From: Acridotheres tristis
Lineage: Eukaryota; Chordata; Aves; Passeriformes; Sturnidae
Assembly: GCA_037013685.1 (NCBI GenBank)
Contig: CM072902.1
Coordinates: 12,938,747-13,002,746, forward strand
DNA length: 64,000 bases
Reading direction: 5' to 3'
Part shown: positions 25,691 to 36,480 of the stretch, piece after piece
How positions within the stretch are numbered: the first letter of the stretch is position 1
How the letters are laid out: each line of letters begins with the position of its first letter
Notes under the pieces: generated by a model
Told to the model about the DNA's origin: nothing
What the model saw: the letters and a program-made list of their open reading frames with translations, nothing else
Databases searched by the model: none
Position numbers and translations under genes: made by a program

Positions 25691-26078
25691 GAGGGGACAG
25701 GGATAAGGGACAGGGATAAGGGACAGGGATAAGGGACAGGGATATGGGACAGGGATAAGGAACAGGGACAGGGATAAGGGACAGGGTACAGGGAACAAGG
25801 ACAGGGATAAGGGATAGGGATAAAGAACAGGAATATGGGACAGGAATAAGGAACAGGGATAAGGGACAGGGATAAGGAACAGGGACAGAGATAAGGGATG
25901 GGGACAGGGAACAGAAACAGGGAACAAGGACAAGGGACATGGATATGGGACAGGGGAAGGGACAGGGATAAGGAACAGGGACAGGGATATGGGACAGGGA
26001 TAAGGAACAAGGACAGGGATAAGGAACAGGGACAGGGATAAGGGACAGGGATATGGGACAGGGTAAGGGACAGGAACA
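25691..26078. repeat. GGGACA/GGGATA hexamer-dodecamer array
   Basis: Nearly 400 bp of irregular GGGACAGGGATAAGGGACAG-type repeats, with variants such as GGAACA and GGGATATG. The plus strand has runs of three G separated by three or four bases throughout, a layout that predicts G-quadruplexes. Long minus-strand open frames (Ser/Pro/Leu/Val-rich) across it are by-products of the repeat. Confidence 0.95.
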
Positions 26079-26127
26079 GGACGCCCAGCCCAGCTGGGAG
26101 CAGCAGCACTGCTGTGACCTGCAGAGC

Positions 26128-26440
26128 TTTCCTCTGCCAGACAGCCTCAGAGTCAGCCCAGGATTTTGGGCTTTCCTGTGCCAGACAGGCTCAGAGTCAG
26201 CCCAGGATTTTGGGTTTTCCTGTGCCAAACAGGCTCAGAATCAGCCCAGGTTTTTGGGTTTTCCTGTGCCAGACAGGCTCAGAATCAGCCCAGGATTTTG
26301 GGCTTTCCTGTGCCAGACAGGCTCAGAGTCAGCCCAGGTTTTTTTGGGTTTTCCTGTGCCAGACAGGCTCAGAGTCAGCCCAGGTTTTTTTGGGTTTTGG
26401 GCTTTCCTGTGCCAGACAGGTTCAGAGTCAGCCCAGGTGC
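26128..26440. repeat. Minisatellite, 43-50 bp unit, 7 copies
   Basis: The unit contains CCTGTGCCAGACAGGCTCAG, then A/GTCAGCCCAGG, then a variable T/G-rich tract (ATTTTGGGCTTT, TTTTTTGGGTTT and others). The length varies mainly in the T/G tract. It directly follows the GGGACA array in the last GLT1D1 intron. Confidence 0.95.
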
Positions 26441-28439
26441 TGAGAGCTCTGACCTTGCCCCCCAGCAGAACAAGGCTGGGTTTGGGGCAGGGCCAGCACT
26501 CCCAGCTCAGCCCCCAGCAGCACTGGGGGAGCTCCCAGGGCTGCACCTGCCTGCAGGTGCCTCTGTCACTGCCATTCACACCTGGCCTCTGCCTGCCCTG
26601 GGGTCAGTGCTGCTCTTTAACAATCTGTGGGCTGAAGCTGCCACGAAATGGTTTAATGGCAGACTTACTTTCATGATATAAATAATATATTAACCATGCA
26701 TCTTATTTTCATTTTGTGTGAGCTGCAGCGCCAGTGCAGCTCTCGTGGTAATTGAGGAATTATTAATTCCTTTTTACTCAGTGCACTCATTTGCCAGCTT
26801 TATCTCCTGGATACTTGTGTTTCTGTGTGTCTGCAAAATATTCTACAGGATTTATTTTAGGTACTATACAGAGGAGTTGACATTTTCTTTAAGGGTGATT
26901 GGTCAATTTACCAGGAGAAAACTGTATTATGGATGTTACTGCTGAAAATTGCCTGTGTTTGTGGTGGAGTACTTCCCATGAAAAGGGCAGATGTGAGAGT
27001 GCTTCTGGATGTACAGGAGACGATTTCCTCCCGTTTTTCTGGGTTGTGATTTACTGCCGAGCCTCAACTTTTACACTGTGTTCTGCTGTCACCTGTAAAT
27101 TAATTATACCCACTGCTGTGTGGGAATAAAGGTTTATTAGGAATATGGATGGCCCCAAGTTGTAAGCTGGCATATAGATCATCTCCTTCACTTGGGCTGC
27201 TGAATGTCACACCCTTGGGTTTTATAAGTGAAAGGCAGTTTGTGAATTTGACCCTTCTTTCACCAAAACTGAGACTAGCTTCCCATCTACACCAAAATAC
27301 AGGAATGGATAAATATTTGTGCAAATATCACTGGCACAAATACATCAGAACAGCTTCTGGAGATGTGTTACCTCCCTGTAATTACTTTATATATCTCAGA
27401 CTTCTGGAAAAGCCAAAGGAAATGCTGGATTTCCTGAAAGAGCTCAGAGCTCTGAATGTCTGCACATTGCAAGTCCAGACTTAGCACAAAACCACAACTG
27501 AAGTGCAAGTCACTTGTAGTTAGGGGAGACACCTGAAAAATGAAGTTATTTCTATCTAAAGCTGAGCATCCAAACCTGAAAACAAGCTAAGCCAGCTGCT
27601 CCAAGGGTAAAAGGCAAAACCCAGATAAGTCACAGTGAATCTTCCCATTGGCTTCCAGGGCATTGCAAGTGACTTGTGGGTGGTCACACTGGATTAGGAG
27701 GAGAAGTAGGGATGAGGCTGGGAAGTCCTTACTCTCCAGCTCCTGGTATTTTTCCATTTGCTTTTTCTCTCTCCTGCATTTTCTCCAATTTTATGCTTTG
27801 CGCTCAGTCTGGCTTTTTTTTTTTTTTTTCCCTGAAATTATCCTCAGCCTTAAGTATTGTAACTGTGAATAAGGTTCTCATTTCTTCTATCATTTACATG
27901 TTTCCAAGTTTTTGTCCTCCATATCCACATTTTAAAAGAATGCTAATAGGACTACCTGTCAAGAAATGTTACATTGCTGCTTCTGCTCTTAGGTAATTTA
28001 CATAAATTATTTTAAAACATTACTTTAAATAAAATCCCCCACAGAAGCATAAAATCAAAGTTGAGGATGTAGTTCAGTGTGAACAGTACTTATTACTGTG
28101 ATTTTCCTGCTAATTGGATGAAGGCAGCAGAATTCAGGTGAGATTTTTGCCACCTTCCCTGTGTTGTGTGTGGGGCTGGGGCCAGGTGTGACAGACACAG
28201 GCTGGGTGTTCCACTCCTGCTCTGGGGAATCTCACAGGTAAGGGGCTGAAATCCCAGTTCAACCAGTGGGTGGGGAGCAGGCTGGACACAGCAGTAGAAC
28301 AGGAGGGAATTGTTCACTGGTGTGCATGAAAATCTCCTCATTCTCTTACCTGGTTCAAACCTGTGCACTGAAGGGATCTGTGTCTCTGATCTTGAATTTT
28401 CCTGCTGCTTTGTCTTGTCAGGGAGAGTCCAAGCAGTGA

Positions 28440-29380
28440 TGATCCTGTGCTCACCATGATTTCCCCTATGAGCACTGATTAATTAAATTATCCTGTGCTC
28501 ACCATGGTTTCCCCTATGAGCACTGATTAATTAAATTATCCTGTGCTCACCATGGTTTCCCCTATGAGCACTGATTAATTAAATTATCCTGTGCTCACCA
28601 TGATTTCCCCCATCATGATTTCCCCCATGAGAACTGATTAATTATCCTGTGCTCACCATGATTTCCCCATCATGATTTCCCCCATGAGAACTGATTAATT
28701 ATCCTGTGCTCACCATGATTTCCCCATCATGATTTCCCCCATGAGAACTGATTAATTATCCTGTGCTCACCATGATTTCCCCATCATGATTTCTCCCATG
28801 AGCACTGATTAATTATCCTGTGCTCACCATGATTTCCCCCATCATGATTTCCCCCATGAGAACTGATTAATTATCCTGTGCTCACCATGATTTCCCCCAT
28901 CATGATTTCCCCCATGAGAACTGATTAATTATCCTGTGCTCACCATGATTTCCCCCATCATGATTTCCCCCATGAGCACTGATTAATTATCCTGTGCTCA
29001 CCATGATTTCCCCATCATGATTTCCCCCATGAGCACTGATTAATTATCCTGTGCTCACCATGATTTCCCCATCATGATCTCCCCCATCATGATTTCCCCC
29101 CTGAGCACTGATTAATTATCCTGTGCTCACCATGATTTCCCCCATCATGATTTCCCCCCTGAGCACTGATTAATTATCCTGTGCTCACCATGATTTCCCC
29201 ATCATGATTTCCCCCCTGAGCACTGATTAATTATCCTGTGCTCACCATGATTTCCCCATCATGATTTCCCCCATGAACAGTGATTAATTATCCTGTGCTC
29301 ACCATGATTTCCCCATCACTGTGTCCCAGGGCTCACATTTCATTGTGCATTCTGCACAGCAAAGTTCATCCTGTGCTCAC
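28440..29380. repeat. Minisatellite, 48-59 bp unit, about 17 copies
   Basis: The core ATCCTGTGCTCACCATGATT is followed by one or two TTTCCCC(C)ATCATGA blocks, then ATGAGAACTGATTAATT. The first three units are the shorter 48 bp form with TTAATTAAATTA. Later units carry an internally duplicated CATGATTTCCCC block and are 55-59 bp, and one unit has three blocks. A degenerate final copy lies near 29366. Confidence 0.97.
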
Positions 29381-30077
29381 CAAAGATTTTTTAGCTGTGG
29401 AGATACTCAGACACTCTGTGCACTTAGATTTCCAAGCAGAGTTGTGTACTTAACCTAATGTTGATAGAGCTCTGATACCTGAGCTATTTCCTGGGAAAAT
29501 CATGTCTCTCCTCTCCCATCCTCTGTCCCTCTGCACTGCTCTCCACTCCCCCTTGGGCACTAACACATTTTCTGAATTTTCCACTGCCACGAGAGCTGTC
29601 TGCTTTTCTGAGCTGAACCAAGGCACAGATCTGAGCACATTTGTAATCAAGCTGAAGCACTGCAAGTTGTCTCTTGATGGAAAATTAGACCAGCTGCTCT
29701 GAATAGATTAGTTGAGACATCAAATCTCCTTTCACAGGTTTGAAGTTCTCAATTTCTCTTGCCTAGAAGTAAATGAGAGAGGCAGAGGAGCAGGCAGAGA
29801 ACAGTTGTGCTCTTTGAGCTCTGGTATTTGCCCAGTGAAGTTAAAGGGAATATTTGGGGTTTTTTTTGGTGTTTGGTGAGCTAACCCTGCTGTATCTGTA
29901 TCTGCCCAGGTGCTGCATTCCTCTTCTTGTCTTTACACTCTGGTTGTGTTGGGACTTTTTTAGTCTTACCATAAAATTCACTGAAGGTGTCTCAGTAGCA
30001 AAGAGGTAAAAGTTCAGTTGAGCTGACCCCAAACATCTGATGCCAGTTGTCCATGCAGAGCAGGCCTCTAGTCATTC

Positions 30078-30149
30078 ATAATAAATATATAATAATAATA
30101 AACATAGATATAATGTATATATTTATAATAAATATAAAATAATTTATAA
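30078..30149. repeat. AT-rich low-complexity tract
   Basis: Interspersed ATAAT, ATATA and AATAAA words without a strict period, immediately left of a perfect inverted repeat and about 300 bp before the last GLT1D1 exon. Confidence 0.85.
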
Positions 30150-30152
30150 CCA

Positions 30153-30182
30153 GCCTACCCAATTTCCAGCAATTGGGTAGGC
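30153..30182. repeat. Perfect 12 bp inverted repeat with 6 nt loop
   Basis: The left arm 30153-30164 (GCCTACCCAATT) and right arm 30171-30182 (AATTGGGTAGGC) are exact reverse complements around TCCAGC. In the GLT1D1 pre-mRNA this would form a 12 bp stem about 270 nt before the last exon. No known element was recognised. Confidence 0.9.
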
Positions 30183-30452
30183 AGACAATTTTTGTGTCAT
30201 TAAATGTGTTGCTCATTGGTCTTACCACTCTTGGAATTGTCTTTGATTTTTAATGTCTTAGTGGGCCGTGTTAAATAATAAAATTATTATTTAGTGAACA
30301 TTGCTTGTAAATAAAATCTGATACTTGACCTTGAAAAATGACTTAGGACAGCTTCATCTATTGCCTCACAGTTGGACAGGTACCAGCTCTTTCAGTATCA
30401 TTAGGACTTTTTCAAGGAACTTCTAATTGATTATTTTCTTCATCTTCTTTAG

Positions 30453-30599
30453 GAGTTTGTTATGCTGTCCAAGAATTTATTGAATGACCCCGTTATGGAA
30501 AAGGAAATTGTAACCAAGGCCAAAGACTACGTGAGGAAACACCATTCCTGGGAAGGTGAAAGGAAAACCTACCAGAACCTTGTGCTGAGGCTGCAGTGA
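30453..30599 (+). CDS. GLT1D1: GLT1D1 terminal coding exon, with TGA stop (147 bp)
   Basis: Encodes E-F-V-M-L-S-K-N-L-L-N-D-P-V-M-E-K-E-I-V, then K-D-Y-V-R-K-H-H-S-W-E-G-E-R-K-T-Y and a final L-V-L-R-L-Q before TGA at 30597-30599. This is the C-terminal helix pair that crosses back to the N-terminal domain in GT-B proteins, with the conserved H-S-W-x-x-E-R-x-T-Y. The acceptor is CTTTAG. The protein ends a few residues earlier than the human one I recall. The exon has phase 0. Confidence 0.95.
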   Translation, partial: EFVMLSKNLLNDPVMEKEIVTKAKDYVRKHHSWEGERKTYQNLVLRLQ

Positions 30600-32490
30600 C
30601 GTGCAGGACTGCAGCAGAGAGGGAGCAGAGCCCGTCAGCGATGGCCGCGGGCTCGGGGTGTCCCTTGGGTTCTTTCTAGAAAAACAGTCAGACCTGCATT
30701 GTTGTTCTATTTAACAAACGGGGTCAGAGCTGCTTCACAGCCTGCCAGGGTCAGCTGGGGAGCACCAGGAGGACACACCTGGAGCAGGTGCCAGGTGTTT
30801 GCAGGAAATGTTCTGCAGCCCAGCCCACCTGCAGCAGCAGCAGCTGCTCCCTTTGCACTGCCACCCTCTGAACATGGCCAGGTACACACACACCTCACAC
30901 CTGAGCCAGGTACACACACATCTCACACCTGAGCCAGGTACACACACACCTGACACCTGAGCCAGGTACACACACACCTCACACCTGAGCCAGGTACACA
31001 CACACCTGAGCCAGGTACACACACACCTCACACCTGAGCCAGGTACACACACACCTCACACCTGAGCCAGGTACACACACACCTGAGCCAGGTACACACT
31101 CACACCTGAGCCAGGTACACACCTGAGCCAGGTACACACCGAGCCAGGTACACACACACCTCACACCTGAGCCAGGTACACACCTGAGCCAGGTACACAC
31201 CTGAGCCAGGTACACACACACCTCACACCTGAGCCAGGTACACACACACCTGAGCCAGGTACACACACACCTCACACCTGAGCCAGGTACACACCTGAGC
31301 CAGGTACACACCTGAGCCAGGTACACACACATCTCACACCTGAGCCAGGTACACACACACCTCACACCTGAGCCAGGTACACACCTGAGCCAGGTACACA
31401 CACACCTGAGCCAGGTACACACCTGAGCCAGGAACACACCTCCCCCCATACACACCTGAGCCAGGTACACACACACCTGAGCCAGGTACACACTCACACC
31501 TGAGCCAGGTACACACACACCTGAGCCAGGTACACACTCACACCTGAGACAGGTACACATCTCACACCTGAGCCAGGTACACACACATCTCACACCTGAG
31601 CCAGGTACACACACACCTGAGCCAGGTACACACCTCACACCTGAGCCAGGTACACACCTGAGCCAGGCACACACACACCTGAGCCAGGTACACACACATC
31701 TCACACCTGAGCCAGGCACACACACATCTCACACCTGAGCCAGGTACACATCTCACACCTGAGCCAGGTACACACACATCTCACACCTGAGCCAGGTACA
31801 CACACATCTCACACCTGAGCCAGGTAGACACTCACCCCTGAGCCAGGTAGACACACATCTCACCCCTGAGCCCCTGCAGCCCTCCCAGAGCAGCTGCTGC
31901 AGCCCAGCCCTCTTGTGCCTGAGCTTTGGACCTGGCCTTGGCCCACACCTGGCTCAGGTGCCAGAGATGCTTTGTTACAAAATCTACCTCCTGGTTTGCC
32001 AGTTCCACTGGTACCTCTGTGATTTACCTATTAATTAAAGGATTTATGGGACCTGTAAAAAGGGATGTGGAGGTATTTTCAATTTACTGGTTTGGTACTG
32101 TTTGTTCTTATTTGTGGCTTTTCAGGATGTATTTCAATATAAAGCAGCAGGCTTGTCCTAAAGTGAGTCTGATCTCTGCTTAAAGTCCACACTAATCATC
32201 CCTGTCAGCCCAGGGACTGTGGACACATCTCTGAGTCTGTAATTGGTCAGCAAAGGACTTGCATCTAGAGGAAAAGGAAAACACGAGGGTCACATTTCTA
32301 ATCATTTGTTATTAGGAAACTTTGCTTTGTACAGTCTTGATCCTGCCCCAAGGAGAGCCTGTGAAATGTTTTCTGTTGACTTCAGTGGCTGTTGTGTCAG
32401 ACTTTTCTTTGTAATAATGAAGTTCACTGTGTATTTTGAGCTTTCCTCTCTGTTTTGGAAGTTTTGCAAGGTTCTGGTACAGTAAACAAG
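30600..32490 (+). other. GLT1D1: Probable GLT1D1 3' UTR and flank
   Basis: Sequence after the stop codon. There is no AATAAA before the large minisatellite at 30.88 kb. After the array, an ATTAAA at 32034 and an AGTAAA near 32480 followed by TGTTGTATATTG are the only candidate poly(A) signals I see. If either is used, the whole minisatellite lies in the mRNA. The true end cannot be settled from sequence alone. Confidence 0.4.
30885..31868. repeat. Minisatellite of ACCTGAGCCAGGTACACAC units, about 41 copies
   Basis: The core CACCTGAGCCAGGTA recurs about 41 times, counted by eye. The cores are separated by (AC)n spacers of variable length, with or without an extra CTCACAC or TCTCACAC. Each core contains ACCTG-AGC-CAGGT, a perfect 5 bp inverted repeat, and also the paired words CACCTG and CAGGTA. 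It begins 286 bp after the GLT1D1 stop. Minus-strand frames rich in Cys, Val and Pro are by-products. Confidence 0.97.
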
Positions 32491-35400
32491 AAAGCAGTTT
32501 GAATGTTGTATATTGATTTCTCCCAAATTTCCCTCCCTGTTCTGTGCTGGGGCAGCTCAGCACTGCCTTCAATAACAATCCCCAAGGGCAAAACCAGCCT
32601 GGTTTAAAATCCCAGAACTGCTGCACTCCCCTCTGAGCACATTTTCCCTAAATGAGTGAGTGTCCTTTGCCATGCTGGGATGGAGGTTCAGCTGTGCAGC
32701 CAGCCCTGAGCTGACTGGCAATGTGCAGCTGAAGCTCCTGCTGCCTTTTCCTGCTGCCCCAGGAGGGCAGGGAGCCTCTTCTGGCCACTGCAAACCCAAC
32801 ACTGAAGGAGAAACTCCTGCAACGTGGATTTTTCAGCATCACATTTATGGGAGGGGACATTTATAGGGGATAAAAAAGACTTTTTTAACTAACTGAGGCA
32901 ACTTCGGGGTGTCCTGTTCCTCTCAGAGATCTCCTCTGCCAGCTTATTTCTGATAACCAGATTGATTGGCTTTGATCCTTAGCCATCCCCCCTCCCTTCC
33001 AATAATTGTCTTCTGAGAAAAGCAGGTTTTTAAAAGCAAATAAACACACAATGTGGGATGGAAACCTAAGCACTGAGCTAATGGTAAGTGATTAGTAATA
33101 GAATAGTAATGATTAGAAAGCTTTTTCTGCAGCCTGATACATTTATTACCAAGCTTCAACTATAAATACATAGATCTGGAATTTGTGCTATTCCCAGCAA
33201 AACAAAATATGTTCAAGTGAGAAATTCTGCTACACCCTCAGAATGTAATTAACATATGATTTTTCAGGCTGTATTTAATCTATAAATACGAAATCTGCAT
33301 CTGGGAAAACAACATGTTCATTTGCATGTGCATGAAGCACAAACAGCCCTTTCTGCAAGGGATGCATGAAGGGAAAAAAAAACCCAAAAAACAAAAAACA
33401 AGGCAAAGAAGCCCAAAGTGGTGAGCTGAGCCCTGAGGACTGAGAGCAGCTCATCCATCACAGGCTCAGCTCTGGGACCATCCATCACAGCACAAGGCTC
33501 AAAGGTTGGGGCAACAACTGCAGGGAATTTCATCATCATAAACTGCGGCTGGATTTATGTTTTAAATTTCATCCAGTCTTATGTCCCAGGCCTATAAATA
33601 TTCAATGAGTCTTGTAAGTCCTTGTAAGGAAAATATGAGACCCATGCAAGCAGTTTTGGGTATAATTATCTTTGCAGCGACTTCACTCAAATGGTTTTAT
33701 AGGTAAGAAGAATCCTTTTGTGGTCCTGCAGCCCTAATTATAGTATTTATCTTCCCCTTCAAAGCCCCACTCCCACCCAAGCAGCTTTTTAAGCAAAGCA
33801 CACCTCGAAGAGATGCAGCTACAGCTCCAAAAATAGCATTTGTTCTGTTTGCAGGAGAAAAACCTCCATTGTGCATCCACCCCACGGCTACTTCTGTGTT
33901 CCAGGACCTTGAAATGCACTGCTAATTAATCCAATTACATGCATTTTATTTTGCAGTTAACTCTTGCTGTTCCCTCCCTTGGCACCATCCCTGTGGAATG
34001 GGAACTTTCTCAATCAGGATTTCATTTGCATTAGCCCTAAAGCAGACACATTCCAATTTTCAGAGTTACTTTCTATACTTTCCTGACCAGCCTGCCCTAA
34101 GAACGCTCAGGCTGGGCTAAGTTTTCCCATTTTTTGGGGTGCTGGCCATTGGGGTTTCCATTTACAGAACCCCAGAGCTCCAGCCTGGCCACAGGCAGGT
34201 GCTTTGAAGGTTTTTTTTTATCATGTCAGGATTTAATTGTGAAAGGAAAACATTAAAATGGATAGTGGAAGATATAAAAGTATTTGTGCCTCTTCTGCAA
34301 ATCATTTGCCACGGATTTAGGCCGAGTATTAACCAAGCCAAACATCTGCAAATGCTACCTGTAGGTTTAATAAATGCACAAGCACTTCAGTCTTCATTTT
34401 CAATGGATTTTCCCCTGTGTCTTGGGCTCATAACTCGTTCTGTCCCTTTCTCCCCTCAGTCTTTTTAATCTTTAGGTCAGGAATCACTCCCCATGAAAAT
34501 AAAGAAACAGTTTTGTCAAAGGCTTGTCAGAGGAGATGGGTGCTTCCATGTGGAATTCAGTCATTTAATGGCTCAGTGGGATCTGAACTTTTTTTTTCAT
34601 TAAGTTGTCCAAAGTCATTTCATCACTCCAGAATTTATTTCACTTCCACCTTCCCCTGTCTGGTCGGTCCCAGCCCAGTTTCCTTTCATGTCTGGAGCTG
34701 AACCTGGTGGAAGAGCAGGTCCCCAAATCCTTGGAGCTGTCCCAGTGTCCTCAGTGCCTTCACTCCTGCCTGGCACAGACAAAGCAAAACCTTCCAAGGC
34801 TGCCCTGAGCATTCTGGAGGAAAGCAGCTACTTATTAAAATTATTAAAATGGAAAATCTCACTGTCACCAATATAAAAGAAAACTGCAATAAAAACCAGG
34901 ATTCTTCATTTTTTTAAGAAACTCACATTTTCAAAAGGGGTGGATAATCATCTGAAATTTAATTCTCTCTAAATGAAGCATGTTTTCATCAAGTAATTAT
35001 TCCTTGTCATCCCTGTGACATCTCTTTTAGCTATCAAATACTGAGGGCACTTGAAATCTCACATCCTTTCCAAAAAATGTAGGCCAGCATTTGTTTTGTC
35101 CAGTGCCTGAAAAAAAATGACTCTAGAAATAAATTTCCCCTAGAGCATCGCCATTAAGCTAATTTAAAACATTCGCTTGAAATTAAACAATACATTTTAA
35201 TTAGACCAGCAGAGAACATCTGGTTACTGAGGAATCAGAGTTGTGGACACCTGACCTGAAAAACCATTCACCCCCTTTAACCCTTCCTGCTCCAGAGCAA
35301 CTCCTGGCACCCCTTGGATGATATTTTAATGAGCTCCTTACATGCAATTCCTATTTTTGTGCCCTTCAAATCTGCTTAAAAAAATAAGTCCAGCCACAAG

Positions 35401-36228
35401 TATAACCTTGCCAGAGAGAGGTCACTTATTTCATTTGTCTGATTCAGTCAAGTTTCATCATTCACTTAAACTAAATGCTCCTCTACTGCTTCAAAAACTA
35501 ATCCCTGCCATTGAAAAATCTGTTATTTTAGTGGCCTTTACAAAGTGAACTGAGTTACCAAAACTTTAATTTAACAACTCCCATCGCTGAGTGTGGCTTT
35601 TGCCATCCATGCAGCTCCCATCTCCTTCCCAGATTTTTTTTTTCCCTTTTTAAAAATAGGTTTAGGTAAGTGAGAATTCACCTGAAATCACTTAAAAAAC
35701 TTACATAAATCCCTGCTTGTCCAGGTGTTCACACCTTGCACTGCACACCTGACCCAGCTCCCAGGATTTCCAGGCTGCCTCACACTCTGAAATAAGCTTT
35801 GAATTAAGGCTGGCTTGGCCCTGGATTATTTCACAGGCTGCACCTTTTTCTGTGTGACAGAGCAAAAAGGGAATGGCCAAATTTAATAACCATTTTCTGG
35901 AACGGGAGAACATCAGTGTTACCTGTTCTGAATATTCACCACCTTTAACACCACTTCCCTCTCTTCATCTCAGGGTGACCCAGCAAGGATTCAGTTGTGA
36001 GCAGCTGCAAAGCCTTGCCCAGAGCCCCTGGCTCAGCCTGGTTTGTGTTTAATCTCTGTTTAATCTCGGTGTGACATGTGCAGTCACACAGCCCTGGGAG
36101 ATGCTCCAGGTGTCCCTGGAGCCCCGTGTGTCTCCTGCCTGCTGCATCCTCCATCCTCTTTGGTGTGTGCAAAGGGCTTTTAACCCTTTAAGGGCAGCAG
36201 AAATAAGGTGCACAGCTCCATGGGCGTC
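32491..36228. other. Intergenic region without a recognised gene
   Basis: AT-rich single-copy-looking sequence with A and T runs (for example near 33.37 and 34.59 kb). The small open frames on both strands have no recognisable family or splice context. I see no structured element. Confidence 0.6.
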
Positions 36229-36480
36229 TGTCATGGCAGGAAGAAAGAGCCAAGTTTATTCACAAACACACTCGGTTTTATAGCAGGACTGCAACTGCCA
36301 GAGCAGAGAAAAGGGGATTGGTTCAGAGAGAAGACACCCCATGGCCAGGGCCTGGGCACACACCACAGCAGGGCTTCTGTCTTGGTATTAATTCCTTTTG
36401 ATTGTGACCAAATTATCACCCTGGGAGAAATTCTCCCTGGCCTTGAGCTGGAGCAGCTCATGGGCTGGGAACAGAGCTGA
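36229..36480 (-). mobile_element. Possible retroviral LTR segment (minus strand)
   Basis: On the minus strand a CCAATCCCC box is followed by CTATAAAA (complement of 36276-36283), then AATAAA (complement of 36255-36260) only about 20 bp later, and a pyrimidine-rich CTTGGCTCTTTCTTCCTGCC, ending in ATGACA at 36229. A compact TATA-to-AATAAA spacing followed by a U5-like end is typical of LTRs with a short R region. No gag, pol or env sequence lies next to it and no target duplication was seen, so a solo LTR is the likeliest form. The left (U3) boundary is unresolved and could extend to about 36.6 kb. Confidence 0.5.

Larger units (their letters stand above)
22139..30452 (+). other. GLT1D1 last intron (8.3 kb), repeat-rich
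   Basis: Holds a possible LTR (about 23.7-24.1 kb), a GGGACA/GGGATA array (25.69-26.08 kb), a 43-47 bp array (26.13-26.44 kb), a 48-59 bp array (28.44-29.38 kb), AT-rich DNA and a perfect 12 bp hairpin near 30.15 kb. No additional exon is needed, because the flanking exons join in phase. Confidence 0.75.
1..32490 (+). other. GLT1D1: GLT1D1 gene, 3' portion (locus span)
   Basis: The eight coding exons listed separately, the introns between them and a probable 3' UTR belong to one plus-strand gene. The predicted product is a glycosyltransferase 1 domain-containing protein, a GT4-like GT-B fold protein of about 346 residues in human. The window codes for its C-terminal 216 residues, roughly the last 60 percent, which include the donor-binding half. 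The 5' exons, encoding the N-terminal Rossmann half, were not found in 1-2958 and should lie further left. The gene end is uncertain: the stop is at 30599 and the right boundary given is only a guess from a weak AGTAAA signal near 32.48 kb followed by GT-rich sequence. The enzyme's acceptor and donor are not established by anything visible here. Confidence 0.85.

Noticed and set aside
25593..26228. Minus-strand Ser/Pro/Leu/Val-rich open frames of up to 211 codons
   Set aside because: Translation of the GGGACA/GGGATA repeat complement. No independent domain is present.
28440..29380. CRISPR-like repeat-spacer pattern
   Set aside because: The copies abut directly and the variable parts are themselves repeated. 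There are no unique spacers and the DNA is vertebrate.
30979..31725. Minus-strand Cys/Val/Pro-rich 248-codon frame
   Set aside because: Translation of the CACCTGAGCCAGGTA minisatellite. It extends no further than the array.
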